From RGIG8767 sp964487395 (GTDB lineage Bacteria; Bacillota; Clostridia; Lachnospirales; Lachnospiraceae): a stretch of 64,000 nucleotides of DNA. Position 1 is the stretch's first letter. Each line of letters begins with the position of its first letter. The notes below the pieces were generated by a model. It made no database searches, had not been told where the DNA came from, and saw nothing but the letters and a program-made list of their open reading frames with translations. Made by a program: the position numbers and the translations under genes. The DNA lies in contig CAZAQH010000002.1 in the NCBI GenBank assembly GCA_964487395.1, forward strand, positions 1 through 64,000, given 5' to 3'. This document shows positions 17,871 to 25,796 of this stretch, piece after piece.

Positions 17871-19163
17871 TCATCCAACTTTTAATTTAAATTTCTGTAA
17901 TTCACGCTCCGTGCTGACCTTTTCTATCAAAGCGCCAAGTGAACGAAGCTTTTCATCAAAGTCTTCATATCCACGTTCGATATAACGGATATCATCTACC
18001 GTAGTAATACCTTCTGCCGCAAGTCCTGCTAAAACAAGTGCTGCGCCTGCACGCAAATCCGGTGCTGTAATGCTTGCACCTGTATATCTTGCAACTCCAT
18101 CAATAATTGCGGTGTTGCCCTCTACTTTGATATTGGCACCCATTCGAGTCAATTCATCAACGTATTTAAAACGGTTTTCAAAAATACTTTCCGTTACAAT
18201 GCTGGTTCCATCAGAAAGTCCAAGTGTAACTGCTATCTGTGGCTGCATATCTGTCGGAAATCCCGGATAAGGAAGTGTTTTAACATGTGTATGTCCAAGA
18301 GGCTTGGATGCTACTACTCTTACCGCATCATCTGATTCTTCTATCTCGCATCCGATTTCCATAAGCTTTGCACTAATAGACTCTAAATGCTTTGGAATAA
18401 CATTTTTAACTGTTACATCACCTTTGGTAGCAGCAGCGGCGAACATAAATGTTCCGGCCTCTATCTGATCCGGTATAATTGCATATTCAGTGCCCTTTAA
18501 AAAAGAAACACCTTTAATACGAATTACATCTGTTCCAGCACCCTTTATATTTGCACCCATGCTATTTAAGAAATTCGCAACATCAACTACATGAGGCTCT
18601 TTTGCTGCATTTTCCATAATGGTAAGACCATCTGCCATCACAGAAGCTAACATAACATTAATAGTTGCACCAACCGAAACAACATCAAGGTAAATGTGAT
18701 TACCCTTTAACTGCTCAGCTTGTGCTATAATTAAGCCATGTTCAATGGACACTTTAGCGCCCAAAGCTCGAAAGCCTTTGAGATGCTGATCAATTGGTCT
18801 TGAACCAATATTACATCCTCCTGGAAGGGATACTTCTGCTTTTTTGTATTTCCCAAGTAATGCACCAATCAAATAATAAGAAGCACGAATCTTCTTAATA
18901 AAATCGTCTTCTATAATATGTCCATGTACATTTCTTGCATTTATTTTTATTGTATGTCTATCCTGTCTGTCTACCAGAACACCAATGCTCTCCATTGCCT
19001 GAAGCATAACATTTGTATCCCGGACATCAGGTACATTTTCAATCACTACGGTTTCGTCCGTCATAATAGTTGCTGCGAGAATTGCAAGTGCGGCGTTTTT
19101 CGCGCCACCAATTTCAACCTCACCCACGAGCGGACTCCCACCTTTGATCACATATTGTTCCAT
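17871..19163 (-). CDS. murA: UDP-N-acetylglucosamine 1-carboxyvinyltransferase
   Basis: First committed step of peptidoglycan synthesis: transfer of enolpyruvyl to UDP-GlcNAc; the target of fosfomycin. With the ATG at 19163 the protein has 430 residues and the usual MEQYVIKGG start; Lys22 (GGAKNAAL) and Cys117 in GGCNIGSRP, the fosfomycin-sensitive Cys, are present. FPTDMQPQ near 305 (catalytic Asp) is intact. The ribosome site is weak (AGGACGGG); a GTG six bases upstream or a TTG at 19196 are possible alternative starts. Which of the two Firmicute paralogues (murAA or murAB/murZ) it is cannot be told. Confidence 0.95.
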   Translation of the reverse strand: MEQYVIKGGSPLVGEVEIGGAKNAALAILAATIMTDETVVIENVPDVRDTNVMLQAMESIGVLVDRQDRHTIKINARNVHGHIIEDDFIKKIRASYYLIGALLGKYKKAEVSLPGGCNIGSRPIDQHLKGFRALGAKVSIEHGLIIAQAEQLKGNHIYLDVVSVGATINVMLASVMADGLTIMENAAKEPHVVDVANFLNSMGANIKGAGTDVIRIKGVSFLKGTEYAIIPDQIEAGTFMFAAAATKGDVTVKNVIPKHLESISAKLMEIGCEIEESDDAVRVVASKPLGHTHVKTLPYPGFPTDMQPQIAVTLGLSDGTSIVTESIFENRFKYVDELTRMGANIKVEGNTAIIDGVARYTGASITAPDLRAGAALVLAGLAAEGITTVDDIRYIERGYEDFDEKLRSLGALIEKVSTERELQKFKLKVG

Positions 19164-19348
19164 TTTCACACCCGTCCTGCACAAATTCTCAATCAAGTAT
19201 ATTGTTCACATGACTGTCGCGGTATTCGCCAGATGCAATCCTTTCTTGTCGAATTGTAATTGCATCACCACCCTAGTATAACATATTCTCATTTTTTGTA
19301 AACACGAGAACATTTGTACTAAAAAATGGTAAAATTTACATATTTACA

Positions 19349-20923
19349 CTAATCTAAATATTTTAATGGATTAACAGCCGTTCCATTCACTCTTATTTCA
19401 AAATGAAGATGTGGTCCCGTACTTCTACCGGTATTACCACTTAACGCAATCTTCTGCCCCTGTTTTACAGACTGACCTGCTGATACTAAAACTTTGCTCA
19501 AATGTCCATAGCGTGTCTCTCTTCCGTCTGGATGCTTGATATAAACTACATAGCCATATCCGCTTCCCCATCCTGCTTTGGTGACAGTTCCACCTGAGGA
19601 TGCCACAACGGTTGTTCCCTTTGGCACTGCCCAGTCAACACCCTTATGATACGTAGATGCACCTCTTGTAGGAGCACTTCTGCGACCAAAGTTAGAAGAC
19701 AGTCTGCCTCCTGATATTGGTTTAATATAGGTAGGTGGAATCTTTGTTCCTTTTTCCACAATCTTAGGAACTGCTTCCATCGTAACTTCCTGTTTGACAA
19801 TTTCTCTACCAATTTCTTTTTCATTTCTATAGGAAATCATTGCTGCAACCTTACGATGTCCAGCTGATGGTTCCTGCAGTGTTACTTCCTGCGTTGTATA
19901 CCATTCATCATTGTCAATATAAATAATATCCGCATCGTAATCTTCTTCGTAGTACATTTGCTCACTGCGTTCAACTGAAAGCGGTGGTTCCGGCTGTGTG
20001 ACGATAATTTCCTGTCCTGCTCTGATGGTAGAGTTTTCATCTTCTATAGAATCATTAAGTGAAATAATCTTCTCCATCGGAATATTGGTTGTTTCTGCAA
20101 TCTGGGATAATGTATCGCCCGGTTGCACTTCATAAATGGCATTTTTATCCTGAACGGTTGTCACTTCACTGATCGCCTGTTCTAATGATGTAATCTGATA
20201 CGGCATTAAATAGGAATCAATAATTTCTATATTGTCCCCAAAATCCAAACTCATCAAACCATACTCATAATCCTCAAATTCCATTGTCTCTGAAACAGGT
20301 ACAATTTCTTCAAATATATCATCAAAATAAGAATCCATCCCTGCCTTTGCAAAAACCGGTTCTTCTTCGTCTTTTATTTCAGCATTATTTACAACATGCG
20401 CTGTCAGTGCATTCAATTCCCTTGTCGGATTCATAACAAGCTTAGCCGTATAACGGTTATTATTCTCATATTGGTCAAGTGCTGCCTGTAAAACTTGTCT
20501 TACTTCATCACTGCTTGACACATTAACAGTATACTCTTTTACTTTTACAGTATACGCATGCTGCAAAGTCTCTTTGACATGTCCCTTTAATGAGTTAAGA
20601 AGATTCTGTTTGATTTCCTCTTCCGAGTTAATCTCTGCGAACAAAACTTCCTGTCCTTCCATAACTAAATCTGAATCTGCATATATTAAATCTTCCGATG
20701 CTCCTGCTAACTCTAAACGTGCTTCTCTCATCAGGGCATCAACATCTGTCTCTTTACCAACATAACCGATGTCATCTCCATTCAAATACAGATGAAATAG
20801 ATTGTCTCCATCTTTTTCGAATTTAGTATATTGCGGAATCATAAATAAATTCAATATTATCACCAGCAATGCTGTGCGAATAAAACTTATACGTAAACGT
20901 TTATAATATCTGGTTATTTTCAT
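19349..20923 (-). CDS. M23 family metallopeptidase with LysM and G5 domains
   Basis: Predicted wall-associated peptidoglycan endopeptidase. Of 524 residues, about 12-32 form a signal/anchor helix; a mixed region follows, then LysM (about 265-312, YEVQPGDTLSQIAE), a G5 domain (about 335-395, containing GREIVKQEV), and the M23 lysostaphin-like domain (about 400-524) with His and Asp zinc ligands in YHKGVDW and HLHFE near the end. I chose the ATG at 20923 with GAAGG upstream; a GTG start 12 bases earlier is possible. A WalR-like box lies just upstream, and murA 185 bases downstream on the same strand. Confidence 0.92.
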   Translation of the reverse strand: MKITRYYKRLRISFIRTALLVIILNLFMIPQYTKFEKDGDNLFHLYLNGDDIGYVGKETDVDALMREARLELAGASEDLIYADSDLVMEGQEVLFAEINSEEEIKQNLLNSLKGHVKETLQHAYTVKVKEYTVNVSSSDEVRQVLQAALDQYENNNRYTAKLVMNPTRELNALTAHVVNNAEIKDEEEPVFAKAGMDSYFDDIFEEIVPVSETMEFEDYEYGLMSLDFGDNIEIIDSYLMPYQITSLEQAISEVTTVQDKNAIYEVQPGDTLSQIAETTNIPMEKIISLNDSIEDENSTIRAGQEIIVTQPEPPLSVERSEQMYYEEDYDADIIYIDNDEWYTTQEVTLQEPSAGHRKVAAMISYRNEKEIGREIVKQEVTMEAVPKIVEKGTKIPPTYIKPISGGRLSSNFGRRSAPTRGASTYHKGVDWAVPKGTTVVASSGGTVTKAGWGSGYGYVVYIKHPDGRETRYGHLSKVLVSAGQSVKQGQKIALSGNTGRSTGPHLHFEIRVNGTAVNPLKYLD

Positions 20924-20941
20924 TATTGCCTTCACTCTTCA

Positions 20942-20958
20942 TGTAACATTTTTGTAAC
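20942..20958. promoter_or_regulatory. WalR-like box upstream of M23 peptidase
   Basis: TGTAAC-ATTTT-TGTAAC on the plus strand; the minus strand reads TGTTAC-AAAAA-TGTTAC. Both match TGTWAH-N5-TGTWAH perfectly. It lies 19-35 bases before the start codon, downstream of a candidate TTTACA-17-TAGAAT promoter, a position that would suit repression better than activation. Confidence 0.5.
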
Positions 20959-21017
20959 AAATCAATTCTAACAGCAAAATTAAATCTTGTAAAGATACTC
21001 TCTATAATAAAACAAAG

Positions 21018-21042
21018 AAAAAGGAAAGACTATGTCTTCCCC
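21018..21042 (-). terminator. terminator at end of flavin reductase gene
   Basis: Minus strand GGGGAAGAC, ATA, GTCTTTCC then TTTTTC. One wobble pair. It begins at the stop codon of the flavin reductase gene. Confidence 0.6.
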
Positions 21043-21605
21043 TATTTTTTCTTTACACTATATCCAAATTTTCCTAATTCTTTTCCTATTGAGAAATAGG
21101 TTCCATGCGAATATACAATGGGATGAGCCTGTTCTAAATGGAAACGTTCTTCCAAATCCATATATTGATCATCCACATGAACGGCTGTCACATCAGCCAT
21201 AAATAAATCATGCGAACCCAGTTTTGTAATACTTCTTAATTTACATTCAATATTAACCGGGCTTTCTTTTATATATGGAACTTTAACTGTTTGTCCGGGA
21301 ACTTTGGTCAATTTCATTTTTTCCCATTTGTCAACTTTTCTTCCGCTGACAACGCCACAATAGTCTGTTGCATATGTTAAATCCTCTGTGGTCAGATTAA
21401 TAACAAATTCCTTTGTTTTTTCAATCAGTTCATAGGAATACCGTTCCGGCCGTACGGATATGGATACCATCGGCGGATTCGTACATATTGTACCTGCCCA
21501 AGCTACCGTAAAAATATTGTCGTGTCCCTCACCGTCAGTCGTACTTACCAGTACCGCCGGCAAAGGATACAGCATATTTCCCGGCTTAAAATCAATTTTT
21601 GACAT
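21042..21605 (-). CDS. flavin reductase family FMN-binding protein
   Basis: Split-barrel FMN-binding protein of the flavin reductase/DIM6-NTAB family, 187 residues. Conserved features: PAVLVSTTDGEGHDNIFTVAW near 15-35, PPMVSISVRPERYSYELI, and EFVINLTTEDL. Such proteins bind FMN and often reduce flavins or act as electron carriers; the partner is unknown. The start at 21605 has GAGGTG five bases upstream; the longer reading (28 more residues) runs into the upstream coiled-coil gene and is unlikely. It lies 11 bases after that gene and ends in a terminator. Confidence 0.9.
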   Translation of the reverse strand: MSKIDFKPGNMLYPLPAVLVSTTDGEGHDNIFTVAWAGTICTNPPMVSISVRPERYSYELIEKTKEFVINLTTEDLTYATDYCGVVSGRKVDKWEKMKLTKVPGQTVKVPYIKESPVNIECKLRSITKLGSHDLFMADVTAVHVDDQYMDLEERFHLEQAHPIVYSHGTYFSIGKELGKFGYSVKKK

Positions 21606-21616
21606 TTTAACACCTC

Positions 21617-22129
21617 TTAGAGAATACCAAATATACGTAATACCTGTAATGCAATATCTGCTAAAACTGCAACCAGTATTATGATACACATTGTATTTGG
21701 AAATATGTTCTGCTTCTTTATTTTCTTAATCTGTGCCTGATTATCTTCGTCTATTTTTGCTTTTAGAGCATCTGTCTGTTCATTAATAACTGCCTGAACA
21801 TTACGATAAACCTTCACATTTTCTTTATGAAGAGAATCATCTAACTGTGTAAACAAATCTTCAACATATTTTTTGTCTTCTACTGAATCAGTCTGTACAT
21901 TTTCCATTGCATTCTTAATGTTATCGCAGCCTTCCTGTATAAGTCTGCTAACATTTTCTGCCGATTCCATGTTTTTCAGATTTAACTGTTTCATTTGCTG
22001 AAGTAAGTCTTCATATGCTTCTACCTGTTCTCTTAATTTTCTGTTCTCCTTTGCCTCAGCAGCTGAATTGGCTCTGATAATTTCCTGTGCTGTAAATTTT
22101 TGTGCAAGTTTGTCAATAAAAGTATCCAT
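21617..22129 (-). CDS. coiled-coil protein with C-terminal membrane anchor
   Basis: Unrecognised 170-residue protein. Residues about 20-140 are heptad-rich helix (Glu, Lys, Gln; segments KENRKLREQVEAYEDLL and NEQTDALKAKIDEDNQAQ), and residues about 145-165 form one hydrophobic segment (MCIIILVAVLADIALQVL), so a tail-anchored topology with the coil in the cytosol is likely. Eleven bases precede the flavin reductase, probably the same transcript. Two homologous helical blocks may pack as a bundle. No function assigned. Confidence 0.75.
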   Translation of the reverse strand: MDTFIDKLAQKFTAQEIIRANSAAEAKENRKLREQVEAYEDLLQQMKQLNLKNMESAENVSRLIQEGCDNIKNAMENVQTDSVEDKKYVEDLFTQLDDSLHKENVKVYRNVQAVINEQTDALKAKIDEDNQAQIKKIKKQNIFPNTMCIIILVAVLADIALQVLRIFGIL

Positions 22130-22401
22130 TGTCCCCTCCGTTCACCTTACTTTTCTTTTGTTTGTTTGTTTTTCGCACTTTTTTGCGTATTTTACTTTGT
22201 GCACTATGCACAATTATTTTTATTTTCTTCTTTTTCTTTTGTGTGTATTAACCATATGTTTACATCTTGTTCATATTTTATTCACATTTCATTGTTATAC
22301 TTTAAATATCGAAACGGAAAAAAATTTTTGATAAATTTTTTCATAATAGCCCAGGCGCTGCGAAGTGTCTGGGCACTCCTCATTTTATGGGCTAATTATT
22401 T

Positions 22402-23055
22402 CTAAAGTATATCCTCTTCACGTCCTGCAAGCTTCTGAATTTCTTCATTTAGTGAAAGCATTCTAGCATCTAAATCTGATACCATTCGTGCACACTCTAC
22501 TAATTCAGTTTTAATATGTTCTGGAGCATTTCCCTCAAATTTATAATGAATTTTATGTTCCAAGCTTGCCCAAAAGTCCATCGCTACTGTTCGTATTTGA
22601 ATCTCAACTTTTGCACTTGCTGTTCGATCTGACAAAAAAATAGGAACTGAAACCAGCATATGATAACTTTTGTATCCACTTGGCTTTGGGTTCTTAATAT
22701 AGTCCTTAATGGATATAATCTTAATATCGCTCTGGTTGCTAATCATTTCTGCTATTCTGTAGATATCAGAAGTAAAAGAACAAATAACACGAATACCCGC
22801 AATATCGTTCACATATTTGACCATATTTTCAATGGTAGACTCATAACCGTTCTTTTTTAATTTTTTGACAATACTCTCTGATGTTTTGATACGTGATTTA
22901 ATATGTTCAATCGGATTGTATCTATGTACATGTTGAAATTCGTCATTGAGTATCTCCAGCTTTGTCCCTATTTCCTTTAAAGCTGAATTATAAATTAAAA
23001 TTACTTCTTTCCAACTGTCCACTTGATTATTTCCAGTATATTCTGTACTATCCAT
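22402..23055 (-). CDS. small alarmone synthetase (RelQ/YjbM-like)
   Basis: Predicted (p)ppGpp synthetase lacking the hydrolase and regulatory domains of Rel. The 217-residue protein has the RelA/SpoT nucleotidyltransferase domain (about 45-170): IKSRIKTSESIVKKL for ATP, NDIAGIRVIC with the catalytic Asp, DYIKNPKPSGYKSYH for GTP, and VEIQIRTVAMDFWASLEH. A C-terminal helical tail mediates tetramer formation in RelQ. It stands alone on the minus strand; a 270-base AT-rich gap separates it from the next gene downstream, in which I see only an imperfect hairpin near 22346-22372. Confidence 0.92.
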   Translation of the reverse strand: MDSTEYTGNNQVDSWKEVILIYNSALKEIGTKLEILNDEFQHVHRYNPIEHIKSRIKTSESIVKKLKKNGYESTIENMVKYVNDIAGIRVICSFTSDIYRIAEMISNQSDIKIISIKDYIKNPKPSGYKSYHMLVSVPIFLSDRTASAKVEIQIRTVAMDFWASLEHKIHYKFEGNAPEHIKTELVECARMVSDLDARMLSLNEEIQKLAGREEDIL

Positions 23056-23186
23056 TTCTCATCCTGCCTTACTTAAAATATAATCATTATTACAGAGACA
23101 GTATACCATATTATTCTTGTTTTTTGTGCATTTTACGTTATTTTAATTTTTCCAATTATTTTTTCATCATTTTTATTTTGAAATGC

Positions 23187-23214
23187 TTGTTATACTTTTT
23201 TTGTCTGTTATAAT
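23187..23214 (+). promoter_or_regulatory. sigma-A promoter of small ORF at 23265
   Basis: TTGTTA, 16-base spacer, TATAAT. The leader to the start codon is about 45 bases and contains GGAGG (23249-23253). Confidence 0.6.
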
Positions 23215-23264
23215 ATTAGCAAATCAAATCATAAAAAGCAGTATTAGCGGAGGCCATCTACAGC

Positions 23265-23528
23265 ATGAGAATCTGGGCAAAAGAATTTAAGGATAACCAT
23301 CTTTTAAAAGATACAGTTATTGAAAATAATAAACAGGACACTCGAACGCATAAAGTTTTTCAGGCACTTGAGGATACATGCCGGGAATTTGATTTGTGCA
23401 AACCACTTTGGTTGGATAAGAACATTTCCGAATTTCAAAATCATGCCAAAACACGATTTCATCAGGATAATTTCATAGAACCGATTCCATTTGATTATTT
23501 GGAATTTCATGTTATAGAAGAGGATTAA
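23265..23528 (+). CDS. unrecognised 87-residue protein
   Basis: Small soluble protein starting MRIWAKEFKDNHLLKDTVIE; mixed charge, with aromatic residues in the middle (CKPLWLDKN) and an acidic end. No membrane segment, signal or known motif. It has its own promoter, a ribosome site and an intrinsic terminator, which argues it is a real single-gene unit. The MRIWAK..N.L..D..I pattern recurs in small Firmicute proteins of unknown role as far as I recall; no function is assigned. Confidence 0.75.
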   Translation: MRIWAKEFKDNHLLKDTVIENNKQDTRTHKVFQALEDTCREFDLCKPLWLDKNISEFQNHAKTRFHQDNFIEPIPFDYLEFHVIEED

Positions 23529-23547
23529 TTCTTCTTCTATTTTTTTG
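23514..23547 (+). terminator. terminator of small ORF at 23265
   Basis: ATAGAAGAGG, ATTAATT loop region, CTTCTTCTAT followed by TTTTTTG. The stem overlaps the stop codon of the 87-residue gene. Confidence 0.75.
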
Positions 23548-23558
23548 TTTAAAATTTA

Positions 23559-23587
23559 TTGACACTGGAAATAATGTGTTGTAGTAT
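23559..23587 (+). promoter_or_regulatory. sigma-A promoter of hemolysin III gene
   Basis: TTGACA, 17-base spacer, TAGTAT. Leader of about 70 bases to the ATG at 23665. Confidence 0.55.
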
Positions 23588-23664
23588 TGCAATATGGTTT
23601 ATGTAGTTATTATTACTACTTGTTGTGATTTGATAGGTTAAATATGTGAAATGAGGTGAATTAT

Positions 23665-24315
23665 ATGCAGATTACAATTAGAGAACCCGGAAGTGCCATT
23701 ACACATTTTGTTGCCATGATGATGGCATTACTTGCTTCTGTACCTTTATTAGTGAAGGCGGAACTGGCATCCGGACGATTATGTTTTTTTGCTATGTGCA
23801 TTTTTATGTGTAGCATGGTGATGTTATATGGTGCCAGTGCAACTTATCATTCATTGACTGTTTCGGGTAAAGTTCTAAAGGTATTTCGAAAGCTTGATCA
23901 TATGATGATTTTTGTATTGATAGCCGGTTCGTATACGCCTATCTGTCTTATTGTATTAGGTGGGAAAAGTGGATACGTTCTATTAGCAATTATTTGGTCA
24001 ATAGCGATATTTGGAATGACCATCAAGGCTTTATGGATTACGTGTCCAAAGTGGTTTTCATCTATTCTATATATTGCAATGGGCTGGGTATGTGTCGGTG
24101 TCTTTGGGCAGCTTGTATCTTCGCTTCCGGTCGCCGCCTTTATCTGGCTATTAGCCGGAGGTATCATTTACACAATCGGTGGCATCATTTACGCCCTGAA
24201 GCTTCCCATCTTCAACAGTAAGCATCATGGCTTTGGCTCTCACGAAATTTTCCATTTATTTGTCATGGCCGGCAGTATCTGTCACTTCATCTTTATGTAT
24301 TGTTATGTTGCCTAG
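23665..24315 (+). CDS. hemolysin III family membrane protein
   Basis: Seven-helix membrane protein of the PAQR/hemolysin III (YqfA/TrhA) family, 216 residues. Conserved family features: REPGSAITHFVAMM in helix 1, YGASATYHS near 55, RKLDHMMIFVLIAGSYTP near 78, and SHEIFHLFVMAGSICHF at the end, which supply the Ser-Asp-His metal site. The name is historical; haemolysis is not implied, and TrhA of E. coli affects membrane energetics. The ATG at 23665 with GAGGTG upstream is preferred over a GTG at 23656. A structured repeat follows the stop by 11 bases. Confidence 0.92.
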   Translation: MQITIREPGSAITHFVAMMMALLASVPLLVKAELASGRLCFFAMCIFMCSMVMLYGASATYHSLTVSGKVLKVFRKLDHMMIFVLIAGSYTPICLIVLGGKSGYVLLAIIWSIAIFGMTIKALWITCPKWFSSILYIAMGWVCVGVFGQLVSSLPVAAFIWLLAGGIIYTIGGIIYALKLPIFNSKHHGFGSHEIFHLFVMAGSICHFIFMYCYVA

Positions 24316-24326
24316 TGCCCCAGTGT

Positions 24327-24463
24327 CCCAGCGGGTTTTGTATTTGTACTTCGGGTACGCTCTCGCTTAATTTCACACGTAGCAGCACATAAGGCTGCAT
24401 AGAACGCAGCCTAAGTGCTGACGTGTTCACAAAACCCTCAGTACAAATAGGAAAACCGCTGGG
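24327..24463 (+). repeat. structured repeat element, copy A
   Basis: Long imperfect palindrome directly after the hemolysin III stop. Outer stem: CCCAGCGG pairs with CCGCTGGG, TTTT with AAAA, and TATTTGTACT with AGTACAAATA (22 bp). A conserved side segment TCGGGTACGCTCTCGCTT faces ACCCTCA, where GGGT pairs with ACCC. The inner hairpin pairs CACGT, CAGCAC and AGGCTGC with GCAGCCT, GTGCTG and ACGTG around a 7-base loop. The 98-base core (24347-24444) aligns without gaps to copy B. Could be an RNA or a DNA hairpin element of REP type; orientation given is that of the preceding gene. Read on the minus strand, the side segment gives a GC-GAGA-GC GNRA-type loop. Confidence 0.85.
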
Positions 24464-24564
24464 GATAACGAGAAAAAAACAAAGGATAGTGACTAAGAAA
24501 GATAGGCTGGGGATGAGAGAAAGAAAGAAAAAGAAAAAACAATGTTTTTCAAATATTTTTCCAC

Positions 24565-24597
24565 AAAAAAAGAATCAGTTGCACTGATTCTTTTTTT
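24565..24597. terminator. bidirectional terminator between hemolysin III gene and galE
   Basis: AAAAAAAGAATCAG, TTGCA, CTGATTCTTTTTTT: perfect 8-bp stem extended by the A/T flanks, halfway between the two structured repeats. It would end both convergent transcripts after they have read through their element. Confidence 0.9.
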
Positions 24598-24634
24598 GTC
24601 TATATGAGGCTTTCTTTTAGTGTGTGAGGGGCTG

Positions 24635-24758
24635 GGGTGCTGTAATGGTACTGAGGGTTGTATGAATGCGTCAGTACTTAGACTGCGTCTTTTGCAGTCT
24701 TATGTACTGCTACGCATGAATCCAAGCGAAAGCGTACCCGAATACCATTACAGCACCC
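24635..24758 (-). repeat. structured repeat element, copy B
   Basis: Second copy, inverted, beginning 12 bases after the galE stop. Outer stem is a perfect 16 bp (GGGTGCTGTAATGGTA with TACCATTACAGCACCC), unrelated in sequence to that of copy A. The 98-base core (24648-24745) shares the side segments TTCGGGTACGCTTTCGCTT and CAACCCTCAGTAC and the inner hairpin. All eight differences from copy A in the inner stem fall in four base pairs that change together. On the plus strand the side segment reads AAGC-GAAA-GCGT, a GNRA-type loop. Confidence 0.85.
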
Positions 24759-24770
24759 ACCCCCGCCCGA

Positions 24771-25784
24771 CTAGTTAAAGCCGTTAGGGTTGTTTTTCTG
24801 CCAGCGCCAGGAATCTTCACACATTTCTTTGATTCCATATTTTGCTTCCCAGCCAAGTTCGCGTTTGGCTTTGGAGGCATCGGAATAGCAGGTGGCGATG
24901 TCACCCGCACGTCTTTCCTTAATTACATAAGGAATCTTAACACCAGTTGCTTCTTCAAAGTTTTTCACAATATCAAGAACACTGTAGCCGTGGCCGGTTC
25001 CTAAGTTGTATATACTGAGTCCTGTTTTTTCTTCCAGCTTTTTAACAGCCTTTACATGTCCTGCTGCCAAATCGACTACATGAATATAATCGCGTACTCC
25101 GGTTCCATCCGGTGTGTCATAGTCATTGCCAAATACGCCAAGTTCTTTTAACTTTCCTACTGCAACCTGTGTCACATAAGGCATAAGGTTATTCGGAATT
25201 CCGTTTGGATTTTCGCCAATGGTGCCACTCTTATGTGCTCCGATTGGATTAAAATAGCGAAGTAAAACAACATTCCACTCCGGGTCTGCTGTATGCAAAT
25301 CCGTTAAAATCTGCTCTAACATGGATTTCGTCCAGCCATAAGGATTGGTACATGTTCCTTTTGGACATTCTTCTGTAATCGGAATCATAGCCGGATCGCC
25401 ATAAACGGTTGCAGAAGAAGAAAAAATAATGCTTTTACAGTTGTAGTTTCTCATTACTTCTAATAAATTCAAAGTCCCCGAAATATTATTTTCATAATAT
25501 TCCAACGGTTTTTTCACAGATTCACCTACTGCTTTTAAGCCGGCAAAATGAATACATCCGTCTATTTTTTCATTGGTAAAAATCTCTTCCAATGCTTTTT
25601 TATCTCGAATATCGGCTTCGTAAAATGGAACTTTTTTTCCTGTAATCTTTTCGACTCTTATCAGCGCTTCTTTGCTTGAATTACATAAGTTGTCCATTAC
25701 TACTACATCATAACCAGCATTCTGCAATTCAATTACAGTATGTGTTCCGATAAATCCTGCTCCGCCTGTTACTAAAATAGCCAT
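24771..25784 (-). CDS. galE: UDP-glucose 4-epimerase
   Basis: Interconverts UDP-glucose and UDP-galactose (Leloir pathway and surface glycan precursors). The 337-residue extended short-chain dehydrogenase has GGAGFIG at 7-13 for NAD, catalytic Ser/Thr in FSSSATVYGD (121-130), and Tyr149/Lys153 in NPYGWTKS. The C-terminal AKRELGWEAKYG motif is intact. It starts 12 bases after the nucleotidyltransferase gene, so the two are likely one operon making nucleotide sugars. Its transcript would run into structured repeat copy B. Confidence 0.95.
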   Translation of the reverse strand: MAILVTGGAGFIGTHTVIELQNAGYDVVVMDNLCNSSKEALIRVEKITGKKVPFYEADIRDKKALEEIFTNEKIDGCIHFAGLKAVGESVKKPLEYYENNISGTLNLLEVMRNYNCKSIIFSSSATVYGDPAMIPITEECPKGTCTNPYGWTKSMLEQILTDLHTADPEWNVVLLRYFNPIGAHKSGTIGENPNGIPNNLMPYVTQVAVGKLKELGVFGNDYDTPDGTGVRDYIHVVDLAAGHVKAVKKLEEKTGLSIYNLGTGHGYSVLDIVKNFEEATGVKIPYVIKERRAGDIATCYSDASKAKRELGWEAKYGIKEMCEDSWRWQKNNPNGFN

Positions 25785-25796
25785 GTTTTCACCTTC

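Noticed and set aside
22346..22372. Hairpin GCCCAGGCGC...GTGTCTGGGC after the alarmone synthetase gene as terminator
   Set aside because: No T-run follows on the minus strand, and inner pairing is poor on that strand; left unassigned.
22068..22405. Plus-strand hydrophobic ORFs between the coiled-coil gene and the alarmone synthetase
   Set aside because: Phe/Leu-rich translation of AT-rich intergenic and antisense DNA with no ribosome site.
24480..24564. Purine-rich stretch between the two repeats as a gene
   Set aside because: Mostly A/G with no start and no ribosome site; only the terminator follows.
24327..24758. The paired repeats as terminal inverted repeats of one transposon
   Set aside because: Each copy folds on itself with its own outer stem, no transposase ORF or target duplication is seen between them, and inner changes are compensatory.
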